Source of the DNA: a virus
Strand: one strand, 5' to 3'
Virus record (IMG/VR): IMGVR_UViG_3300017593_001694
Coordinates: 1 to 27,894 of that record
DNA length: 27,894 bases
The notes under the pieces are model-generated. The model was not told the origin of the DNA, searched no databases, and saw nothing but the letters and a program-made list of their open reading frames with translations. The position numbers and the translations under genes are program-made. How positions within the stretch are numbered: position 1 is the first letter of the stretch; each line of letters begins with the position of its first letter. This document shows positions 7,163-13,883 of this stretch, piece after piece.

Positions 7163-8764
7163 ATGTTTATGGCAAAACCTATTAAATCGGCTCTTATCCA
7201 GAGATACGGGGGAATTGGGGATTCGATGATTTGCACTTCATTAGCAAGAATCATCAAAGAAGTTTATAAGTGCAAGGTTGATTTTGCAGTAAGAGATACT
7301 CTTGCTCCCTTATTTGAAAATCTTGATTGTTTTGATAAAGTGTTTCCCATTCAAAGGTTTCAACCTGGACATGTTGATACAATAAAAACAAAGTATGGAT
7401 ATGCCGCTCTTTCCAGTTTCAAGAGAAAATATGATCTTGATGCTGATATGAAAAATTCTATCGAAAACAATAAGAGTGGCAATAATTTTCATTTAGGTCC
7501 CTGGGCCAATTCAGTTAATTCCAACTATTTCCATTGGTTAGATATGCATCTTAGTTGGGTTAACATAGATTGGACCAAAATTCCAGACGAGTGGAAAAGA
7601 CCAATTTATAGGGTGAAAGATGAAGAATCAAATTGGGCGGAATCTATTTTGAATGATTTTAAGACGAGAATTGGCGTCCAGATGGTTGCAAGTTCTCTGG
7701 CTAGAACTTATTATGCAGCCCATTTTTTACCACCCTTACTAGCAAAAAGATTCTCAGCTATTGTTTTGTTCTGGGATGGAAATCAATGGCTGATTTTTAC
7801 GAAAGAAGGAAGGATTGGTAATCTAAAATGCACCTTACGACAATCCGCTGCCTTAGTTTCTAAACTGAATCTGTTTATTTCGGCCGATTCTGGCTTTTCT
7901 CATATTGCTGAAGCTTTAGGCGTTCCTTCTATTTCGCTTTATTCAACTGTTCCCTCTTGGACTAGGGTTAAATATTATAAATACACAATTCCATTAGAGG
8001 TTGATATACCTTGTAGGCCATGTTTCACTCTTCAAAGATATTGTCCGGCCCGGCAAAAACAAGCAATTGATTCGCTTAGCAAAAGAGAAAAAAGAATTCT
8101 TTGGGCACAAAAAACCGGAGTTCCAATTCAAGTCGTAGCCCAGGAATTAAATACCACGGTTGAAGGCATTTCAAGAGAGTTTGCATCAATAAAGGAAAGG
8201 CTTGAGTCTCAATCTATGATTCAGGCTAAGTGCTTGAATCTAATTTCCATAGATGAGATTTTACTAACGGCTGAAAATATTTTGAAAGGAGAATTCAAGG
8301 CCTTTCAAATTAAAAGGCCCATCAATGTTTTCATAGAGGGAACCAAAGAAACCAAAATCAAGAAAATCAAGAAAATCCTTTCTAATGAAAAGGTTGAAAT
8401 TCGTTTTCTTAATTCGATTGGCGAGGCTGATCCTTCTTATCATCTTTTAATTTTAACAGAAGATGTGATTCCGCCTCAGTTTTTTCTTGAGAGAATGGCG
8501 AAAAGGCTTGAAACCTTAAATTGTGACGCCTTGGTTCCACAAATTCGCTTTTGCAAGGTGAATGAGATTGAAAAGGTCTCAGAAGACTTTATGTCACAAA
8601 TTCAAAATATTCCAATAGAAGAAACCAAAAAGGTGACACTGATTTCAAGCGCGGTTCTCAGGAAGTTAAATCAGCTTTCTAAAAAGAGTATTATTAATCA
8701 CTTACATTCTATTTTTGAGGCCAAAGATATTTTTATATATGACAAAAAAGGAGGAAAAATATGA
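7163..8764 (+). CDS. GT9 (heptosyltransferase-like) glycosyltransferase with an inserted HTH-like segment and a C-terminal extension
   Basis: RYGGIGDSMICTSLARIIKE (14-33) is the GT9 N-terminal glycine motif, and SADSGFSHIAEALGVPSISLY (240-260) is the GT9 donor-binding motif with D242 and H247. A Cys cluster CxxC-x6-C (284, 287, 294) follows. In GT9-like phage proteins I would expect it to lead shortly into a segment like CLNLISIDEIL (357-367). Here about 55 residues (298-352) intervene and resemble a sigma-70 region 4 or LuxR-type helix-turn-helix. Residues about 385-533 look like a worn GT2-type domain without a clear metal motif. At 533 residues it is clearly longer than a plain GT9. Its stop overlaps the next start (ATGA). 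A strong site AAAAGGAGG lies upstream. Confidence 0.82.
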   Translation: MFMAKPIKSALIQRYGGIGDSMICTSLARIIKEVYKCKVDFAVRDTLAPLFENLDCFDKVFPIQRFQPGHVDTIKTKYGYAALSSFKRKYDLDADMKNSIENNKSGNNFHLGPWANSVNSNYFHWLDMHLSWVNIDWTKIPDEWKRPIYRVKDEESNWAESILNDFKTRIGVQMVASSLARTYYAAHFLPPLLAKRFSAIVLFWDGNQWLIFTKEGRIGNLKCTLRQSAALVSKLNLFISADSGFSHIAEALGVPSISLYSTVPSWTRVKYYKYTIPLEVDIPCRPCFTLQRYCPARQKQAIDSLSKREKRILWAQKTGVPIQVVAQELNTTVEGISREFASIKERLESQSMIQAKCLNLISIDEILLTAENILKGEFKAFQIKRPINVFIEGTKETKIKKIKKILSNEKVEIRFLNSIGEADPSYHLLILTEDVIPPQFFLERMAKRLETLNCDALVPQIRFCKVNEIEKVSEDFMSQIQNIPIEETKKVTLISSAVLRKLNQLSKKSIINHLHSIFEAKDIFIYDKKGGKI

Positions 8765-9432
8765 AATTCAGTATTATAATTCCAACTTACAACGCTTCTG
8801 AATTTCTTGAATTCACATTGCAAGATTTGGTGAATTTCACAAATGGCGATTTCGAAATTCTATTAGGATTTAAGAACGCAACACCAGAAGTCAAGGAGGT
8901 AGCCGATAAATTCTCAAGAAAATATCGGTACATCAAGAAAATGAGAACTTCTTCAGATGAGGTTTATCAGAAAATTAATGAGCTAGTTAAGCTATCTTCT
9001 AATGAAAAGGTTGTATTTTTAAACGATGACATGGCTTTTTCACCCGATTGGAATGTAGATTTGGTTTCAAGAATCAGGAAAGATACTTTTGTGGTTGCTC
9101 AGGTTTTCGATTCAAATTATTTGAACGATGGGATTGAGGCAGGTAATCATCCAAAGGAATTCAACAGAGAATACTTTTATAGTAAAATTAAAGAGTATCA
9201 AAGACGAAAAATTAAAACTAGATTCTTTCCTATGCCGCTTGGTTTTATGAAGGCAGATTTTTTAGAGGTTGGAGGTTATCCCAACTCAAACTATTTTCCC
9301 TACCCCAATGATCTTGAGTTTTTGAATAAATTGGGAATGCTTAACAAAAAATTTGATTTTGCTGAGAATTCTTTTGTGTATCATTTTATAAGAGGCTCTC
9401 AGCGCGAAGATAATTTAGGCTTAACGTATTAA
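8761..9432 (+). CDS. Family 2 glycosyltransferase (223 aa)
   Basis: FSIIIPTYNASEFLEFTLQDL (3-23) is the canonical GT2 opening, and VFLNDDM (85-91, with D89 and D90) is the metal and nucleotide-sugar site. A later MPLGFMKADFLEVGGYP segment and the PYPNDLEFLNKL helix match the acceptor-side region of GT2 enzymes. The protein is soluble, with no membrane segment. The ATG overlaps the preceding stop (ATGA), with GGAGG inside the end of the GT9 gene, so the two are translationally coupled. The donor sugar cannot be told from sequence. Confidence 0.88.
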   Translation: MKFSIIIPTYNASEFLEFTLQDLVNFTNGDFEILLGFKNATPEVKEVADKFSRKYRYIKKMRTSSDEVYQKINELVKLSSNEKVVFLNDDMAFSPDWNVDLVSRIRKDTFVVAQVFDSNYLNDGIEAGNHPKEFNREYFYSKIKEYQRRKIKTRFFPMPLGFMKADFLEVGGYPNSNYFPYPNDLEFLNKLGMLNKKFDFAENSFVYHFIRGSQREDNLGLTY

Positions 9433-9443
9433 AGGAGGCTAAA

Positions 9444-10205
9444 ATGTATATAGTGATTCCAAGTTATAATGCACCTCACAAATTGGAAGCTCTTTTAAAA
9501 GATTTGTCAGCATATAATTTGGATACAATTGTGGTTGAAAACTCAACACCAGAATACCAAGAAAAATGTTTAGAAGTTTGTAAAAAATTTCCCTTTGTGA
9601 TGCCGCTTTCCTTTCCGGGACCACTAGGTTTTACAGAGGCTGTTAATCATGGCTTAAAATGGGGTGGCGTACAGGATGTCTGGCTCTTGAACCAAGATTG
9701 TCGATTAATAGGTGATCCAATTACACCTCTAACTACTTTTATGGCGTCAAATCCCAAAGCTGGAATTATTTCCTCAATTTTATTGGATATGAATTGTCAT
9801 TCCAAAGTGGTTTTTGGCGGTGGGTTGTCAATTTTAAGGGGGCAGCATAAAACCGGTTTGGTTCAATTCTTCCAAAAGCCAACTAAGGAATCATGGGTCA
9901 CTTTTGGCTCAGTTTATCTTAGAAGAGAAATGATAAGAGAGGTTGGCTTACTAGACAAGAAGATGAGAATGATTTTCTCAGATTCAGACTATTGTTTAAG
10001 AGCTAGATATGCCGGATGGGAAGTCTGGGTTGAGCCTAAAAGCAAGGTCGCCCATCTTGAGGAGGAGGGATTTTCAAGAGCCAGCAATCCCGATAAAAGC
10101 AAAGAAAGACTTTGGATATTACAAAGGGATTCATTTTATTTTCATTTGAAATGGGCTAATTCTTTAATTTTTGCTGATTTAGAAAATGAAGTATTGGAGG
10201 AATAA
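9444..10205 (+). CDS. Family 2 glycosyltransferase, rhamnosyltransferase (WbbL)-like
   Basis: YIVIPSYNAPHKLEALLKDL (2-21) opens the GT2 fold, WLLNQDC (80-86) is the metal-site region, and GLLDKKMRMIFSDSDYCLRA (168-187) is the acceptor/base motif of WbbL-like rhamnosyl or related transferases. It is followed by GWEVWVEPKSKVAHLE (191-206). The AAAGGAGGC site before the ATG is identical to that of the first glycosyltransferase of the island. The gene ends with a TAATG overlap into the next, connector-like gene, so the island is fused into the structural operon and not simply inserted with its own borders. Confidence 0.88.
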   Translation: MYIVIPSYNAPHKLEALLKDLSAYNLDTIVVENSTPEYQEKCLEVCKKFPFVMPLSFPGPLGFTEAVNHGLKWGGVQDVWLLNQDCRLIGDPITPLTTFMASNPKAGIISSILLDMNCHSKVVFGGGLSILRGQHKTGLVQFFQKPTKESWVTFGSVYLRREMIREVGLLDKKMRMIFSDSDYCLRARYAGWEVWVEPKSKVAHLEEEGFSRASNPDKSKERLWILQRDSFYFHLKWANSLIFADLENEVLEE

Positions 10206-10963
10206 TGTATTCTTTGATCTCGGAATGGAACCTAATAGTAGAAGATATAGATGATTATTGGGTTGGTTCGCAGGGTTCTATGATGGGCTCTTTCGTGTTT
10301 AGGAAAATTAACGAAGAGCTTAGAAGTATAGGATATGAAACACCTATTGGTACTATTGAAGAAACGGGGAGATTCCCTCAGAGCCTATCAGAATGGGAGG
10401 CTGCTTGGGCTTGTTATTATCTGATAAGAAGGCGCTTTCTCGGTGAATCTGCTGAGGTTCCAGAATGGCTTAATTCCTTATGGGAAATTGGAAATTTAAT
10501 TAAACATAAAATTCAAAAAGGACAAATTGTTTTAAAGAGTGACTATTCACCATTTCAAACTGGAATTCAGCCCCCACAAAAAGGATCGGAAAACCAAGGT
10601 GAAGCCACTCTTCATAATAATTTCTCGGGATATAATGGTCCTAGCTGTGCTACTGATTATACCAGAACTTATGTAGTTAAAATTGCAACTAAGGGTTCTA
10701 ATTTTCTGAGTTCCGAATTTGAATGGTCTTGGGATGGCGGTCTGTCCTGGTTTGAGGGTACTTATTGTGCTACTGATTGGGTCTCATTAGGAACTGGCGA
10801 TAAATTCAGGAATGTTTGGATTCGCTTTGAATATACTTCAACCGAGGTTCAGGTCGAAGAGGGAGATATTTGGTCTTTCATTGTATATCCAGATTATCTA
10901 ATAGTTCGTGGCGATCAAGACCCTAAAACTAATTGGGTTGCAAGGAAAAGATTTTTTGCATAA
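10205..10963 (+). CDS. Phage structural protein, possible head-tail connector with C-terminal beta-sandwich
   Basis: This 252-residue protein has two parts. Residues 1-115 are mostly helical and acidic, with SQGSMMGSFVFRKINEEL and EWEAAWACYYLIRRRFLG, in the size range of head-completion adaptors. Residues about 135-250 form a beta domain with YVVKIATKGSNF, EFEWSWDGGLSW, GDKFRNVWIRFEY and EGDIWSFIV, a pattern seen in adhesion or decoration beta-sandwiches of phages and surface proteins. It sits between the glycosyltransferases and the tail terminator-like gene, where connectors are expected. The sequence CATD occurs twice, once in each half of the beta domain, and the coding DNA repeats exactly at that point. 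The assignment is tentative. Confidence 0.55.
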   Translation: MYSLISEWNLIVEDIDDYWVGSQGSMMGSFVFRKINEELRSIGYETPIGTIEETGRFPQSLSEWEAAWACYYLIRRRFLGESAEVPEWLNSLWEIGNLIKHKIQKGQIVLKSDYSPFQTGIQPPQKGSENQGEATLHNNFSGYNGPSCATDYTRTYVVKIATKGSNFLSSEFEWSWDGGLSWFEGTYCATDWVSLGTGDKFRNVWIRFEYTSTEVQVEEGDIWSFIVYPDYLIVRGDQDPKTNWVARKRFFA

Positions 10964-10974
10964 GAGGAAAAAAT

Positions 10975-11421
10975 ATGGACACCAGCTTATCAACCGTTTT
11001 AAAAAAATTAAAAAGTGAAATTCAATCAGTTTGTACCGAGTCTGAAATTATAATTTCGGAATCACCTTCACTTAAGAAATATAAGTTTAAGCGATCCTTA
11101 ATTCTTCTGGTTCCATTGCGAGAGCCCAGAATTTTGTTAAAGGTAGGTAGGATTCAAACTAAGGTTTTTGAGATTGGGATCAAAATAATAGTCAAGGGAC
11201 CATCGCCAAAAGAGCGTGTAATAGGTGTTATCAGAGAAGGATTGCTTGATTTAGTTAGACGAATAGTACAAAAAATAAAATTGACCAATTTAGGGGGGCT
11301 TTTAGATACTTCACCAGTTTCTCAGGTTGGTGATATTCAGTACATAAAAGAAGATGAGGATAGGATTCTTTCAGCCTCATTCATTTGGACTGGAAAAATC
11401 TCAGAGGAAATTAATTTTTAA
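10975..11421 (+). CDS. Putative tail terminator / tail completion protein (148 aa)
   Basis: I chose ATG 10975, preceded by AGAGGAAAA, over an in-frame upstream codon inside the previous gene. The protein has an N-terminal helix (residues 3-20), a beta strand RSLILLVPLREPRILLKVG, a strand pair FEIGIKIIVKG, a helix KERVIGVIREGLLDLVRRI and a C-terminal hairpin ending SASFIWTGKI. This alpha/beta order, the length and the position just before the tail tube gene match tail terminator proteins of long-tailed phages, which cap the tail tube. There is no family-defining residue, so the call rests on position and architecture. Confidence 0.55.
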   Translation: MDTSLSTVLKKLKSEIQSVCTESEIIISESPSLKKYKFKRSLILLVPLREPRILLKVGRIQTKVFEIGIKIIVKGPSPKERVIGVIREGLLDLVRRIVQKIKLTNLGGLLDTSPVSQVGDIQYIKEDEDRILSASFIWTGKISEEINF

Positions 11422-11436
11422 GAAAGGAGAATAAAA

Positions 11437-12534
11437 ATGGTAGGTTGGGAAGGAAGAATAATCATATTTGAAAACTATAAGGGTTGGGATTCTTCGGATG
11501 TTAATCGAGGAATCATTCCCTGGTTGGATTCCGACGGGTTAACTGTCGGACAAGAAGTCAAAGAAAGAGATGACAAGATGGTTGGTGCCCGCCTCTCCGA
11601 CGCTGTGACTTACTCTGTCGAACAAAGAAAGCCAGGAGGGAATTTTCAGTTTCAACCTAGAATAGATGACTTGCTCTTAATTTTAATGTCTCATTTTCAA
11701 GCCGTTTCATTTCAGGGTACAGTCATAGGCTCTGCTGAAGTAGGTACTGGAACTTTTTCGTATTCATATATCGAGAAACAACCATCTTGGACTGGATCGA
11801 AATGGGGTACTTTGTTAGGCGGAACTTCTCCAGTTGCATATTCTGTTTATCCCGTTTCTGTTTTAAGACATTATGGTTTTTCGGTCCAAGGGTCAAACTC
11901 CTTATTTTTCAGAAATGGGATCGTTGATGTTTTAGAGATTACTCAAGAATATGGTGCTGATTTAGTAGTGAACCCCACCTTCAAATTTCTAGATGTAGAT
12001 TCGACTCATGTTTCCGAAGCTGGAGTAGAATCTATTGGCTCTCTATTCAAGGTAAGCCAATATACAGACTGGAAAGGCACTCTTTCTTTTACCAGGCGCG
12101 GTGAAAGTGTGAATTTGGAAATAAGTAAATTTGCTTTTACTTCGAATTTAGGGCTTTCTGAATTTGGAAAGATTGGAAAGAAAGGTTTTTCCAAATTTCC
12201 GTTCCAGAATAAGGTAATTACAGAAGTTTCATTGGATCTTGAGTTTACCGATTCTTATTATCTCAATCAGCTTATCCATTTTGACGGTTCCTGCTCCCTT
12301 ACAATGCGGTGGCAGAATTCTAATAAGGACTGGATGGAAATTACAATGAATTGTCTCAAGTTAAGACCTTTTGAGCCTCAGCTTCCTGGTGGGCAGGCTG
12401 TTTTGAATTACACTTTGCCGTTTCGGGCCTATCCGGATTCTAATGGACTTCAGGCCAAAGTTTCGGTTTGCAAGGTTTTTGGAACTGCTTTTCAGACCCA
12501 ATATCTAGGAAGTGGCGTTGATCAACAAACTTAA
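11437..12534 (+). CDS. Major tail (tube) protein
   Basis: The 365-residue protein is rich in beta strands and in Gly/Ser/Phe. It lies after the terminator-like gene and before the chaperone pair and tape measure, the standard place of the tail tube protein. There is an N-terminal region with LTVGQEVKERDDKMVGARL, a middle section with repeated aromatic strands, and a C-terminus LRPFEPQLPGGQAVLNYTLPFRAY typical of tube proteins, where a last strand pair closes the ring subunit. It is longer than the roughly 200 residues of simple tube proteins, so an extra surface domain is likely. It starts after a strong AGAAAGGAGA site. No membrane or enzymatic motif is visible. Confidence 0.8.
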   Translation: MVGWEGRIIIFENYKGWDSSDVNRGIIPWLDSDGLTVGQEVKERDDKMVGARLSDAVTYSVEQRKPGGNFQFQPRIDDLLLILMSHFQAVSFQGTVIGSAEVGTGTFSYSYIEKQPSWTGSKWGTLLGGTSPVAYSVYPVSVLRHYGFSVQGSNSLFFRNGIVDVLEITQEYGADLVVNPTFKFLDVDSTHVSEAGVESIGSLFKVSQYTDWKGTLSFTRRGESVNLEISKFAFTSNLGLSEFGKIGKKGFSKFPFQNKVITEVSLDLEFTDSYYLNQLIHFDGSCSLTMRWQNSNKDWMEITMNCLKLRPFEPQLPGGQAVLNYTLPFRAYPDSNGLQAKVSVCKVFGTAFQTQYLGSGVDQQT

Positions 12535-12560
12535 TCTAAAAAAAAGAAAAGGAGGTTCTT

Positions 12561-12950
12561 ATGTTAAAGACCTTAGATTTCGAAGTCAAAGAATTCATTC
12601 CCTCTAGCGAGAGACATCAACTAAAACCGACTACAATATATGCCAAACCTCTCTCTAAGGGAGAATATGACAGGTACCAAGACTCTATTTCGTCCTCATT
12701 CAAGGGTAAAGAAGTAAGAGTTAAGAGGGCTCAGGCGCTGCATAAAATTTATCGGGAGAGAATCGTAAAGATCAAGAATGTTGAGATTGATGGCACAGTT
12801 TATGATGAGATCACCGACAAAGATAAGATTCTTTACTTTATGACTCATCTCTCGGATGTTGAAGCTGGCGCCGAGATCGACAATTTCTTGCTTGGAATCT
12901 CTAGCCTAAACGAGGATGAGAGAAAAAACTCAGAAGAGGAGTCCGATTAA
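12561..12950 (+). CDS. Tail assembly chaperone G (short form)
   Basis: The 129-residue helical protein lies between the tail tube and tape measure genes and starts after AAAAGGAGG. It has two short beta strands at the N-terminus, a basic helix (KAQALHKIYRERIVKIK region) and an acidic C-terminal tail (DERKNSEEESD). This is the form of the G-type chaperone that coats the tape measure during tail assembly. A slippery heptamer near its 3' end leads into an open -1 frame, so a fraction of ribosomes should make the longer GT form. Free G and GT act together in lambda-like tail assembly. Confidence 0.82.
   Translation: MLKTLDFEVKEFIPSSERHQLKPTTIYAKPLSKGEYDRYQDSISSSFKGKEVRVKRAQALHKIYRERIVKIKNVEIDGTVYDEITDKDKILYFMTHLSDVEAGAEIDNFLLGISSLNEDERKNSEEESD
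12923..12929 (+). other. Programmed -1 frameshift site (A AAA AAC)
   Basis: The heptamer A-AAA-AAC is in the exact phase of the chaperone G frame (AAA 12924-12926, AAC 12927-12929), the classic X_XXY_YYZ arrangement. The -1 frame is open from 12920, just after a TGA at 12917-12919, and runs to 13399. The G frame ends at TAA 12948-12950, so slippage must occur in this window and this is the only canonical heptamer in it. GAGGA (12912-12916) lies six bases upstream and could act as a stimulatory internal Shine-Dalgarno. A weak downstream stem (12932-12939 with 12964-12970) is also possible. Confidence 0.85.
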
Positions 12951-13399
12951 ATTTAACGGTCGATCCTTCTAAGTATGATTGCGAGCTTTGTGAAAAGCGA
13001 ACAATGAAGAATCGGACTCCTGGGAGACTATGCTTATTAAACCGGGATCTTGAAAAGGAACCCTTAAAGGTAAGGAGTGGAAAGGTCTTGCATTCTTTCT
13101 TAGAGCTAGATTCAGAATTGGAGGAACTAGAAGAAAAATATCCAATCGAATTAGCTCTAAGAAAGTTGGGAATTTGCCCCAAGAGCTTTCCACTCGACCA
13201 CTTTACTTTAAGGGCACTTGAGCTTTATGATTTAACCCATGGCGGACCCAATGGAACCGACTTAATAAATCTTCCTTGTGCGCCTGTTGTGTTAGACAAC
13301 CCAAATTTATTCTTTGAAATTAGGGAAATTATTACCGTTGAAAAACTTAAAATTTTAAAGGAGAAAGAAGAGGAAAATGCCCGTAAAAGCAAAAATTAG
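12929..13399 (+). CDS. T extension of the tail assembly chaperone GT fusion
   Basis: After -1 slippage, translation continues from CTC at 12929 and gives a GT protein of about 279 residues (12561-12929 joined to 12929-13399). The first ATG in this frame is 13004, but sensible coding sequence precedes it (LTVDPSKYDCELCEKRTMKN), so independent initiation is unlikely. The part contains a CxxC pair plus a third Cys (DCELC ... GRLC), which may bind metal, then an acidic helix (LELDSELEELEEKYPIELAL) and a helical C-terminus. T-type extensions bind the tail tube protein and link it to the tape measure complex. It ends 23 bases inside the next gene. Confidence 0.8.
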   Translation, partial: LRRGVRLNLTVDPSKYDCELCEKRTMKNRTPGRLCLLNRDLEKEPLKVRSGKVLHSFLELDSELEELEEKYPIELALRKLGICPKSFPLDHFTLRALELYDLTHGGPNGTDLINLPCAPVVLDNPNLFFEIREIITVEKLKILKEKEEENARKSKN

Positions 13400-13883
13400 A
13401 CATACCGTTGATGGGCACGTTATGAACTTTTGGTTAGTACTTCCCAAGCGGTTTAATATACCGATTCAGAGAGAATTAAAAAGAAAAATCGCAGCTCTAA
13501 TGGTAAGAGCCCTTAAGGGTCTTTCAGGGTTTAATACCGGCTTATTAAAAAATAAGGAACCTAGCGGGAAATCTTTTGCACCCTTATCTGAGACTACTTT
13601 AGAAATTCGGAAGAAAAGAGGAATAAGAGCCGGCGCCGATCAGATCCTGAAAGAAACCAGAAAACATATTTACAACCAAATAGACTACAAAATCGAAGAA
13701 AGTAAAGTTAGGGCTGGTGTTTTTACAGAGGATAAATGGATCGCGGGCCTGCATGACAAGGGATATACCACCAAAATTTTTGGCAAAAAAACTGTTAAAG
13801 TGCCTTCTCGAAAAATATTTGGTTTTTCAAAGACTTTAGAAGAAAAGATTTTAAAAGAACTAAAGGATCATTTCTATGCTTAG
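13377..13883 (+). CDS. Tail completion / virion morphogenesis protein (Phage_tail_S-like)
   Basis: The 168-residue protein has the pattern of phage virion morphogenesis proteins: an N-terminal helix, then GKSFAPLSETTLEIRKKRG, ILKETRKHIYNQIDYKI, a VRAGVF strand, a LHDKGYTT segment and PSRKIFGFS near the end. In the family these match GxxWxPL, LxxTGxLxxSI, VxxG, HQxGG and PARxFLG. The family acts in tail completion or in joining head and tail. Its place between the chaperone pair and the tape measure is unusual, because such proteins normally precede the tail tube. Its start overlaps the end of GT, and its end overlaps the tape measure start. Confidence 0.72.
   Translation: MPVKAKIRHTVDGHVMNFWLVLPKRFNIPIQRELKRKIAALMVRALKGLSGFNTGLLKNKEPSGKSFAPLSETTLEIRKKRGIRAGADQILKETRKHIYNQIDYKIEESKVRAGVFTEDKWIAGLHDKGYTTKIFGKKTVKVPSRKIFGFSKTLEEKILKELKDHFYA

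Noticed and set aside
12950-13004. A broken gene or sequencing error between the two chaperone frames
   Set aside because: The in-phase A_AAA_AAC heptamer, continuous -1 frame and gene position fit programmed frameshifting in tail chaperones far better than an error.
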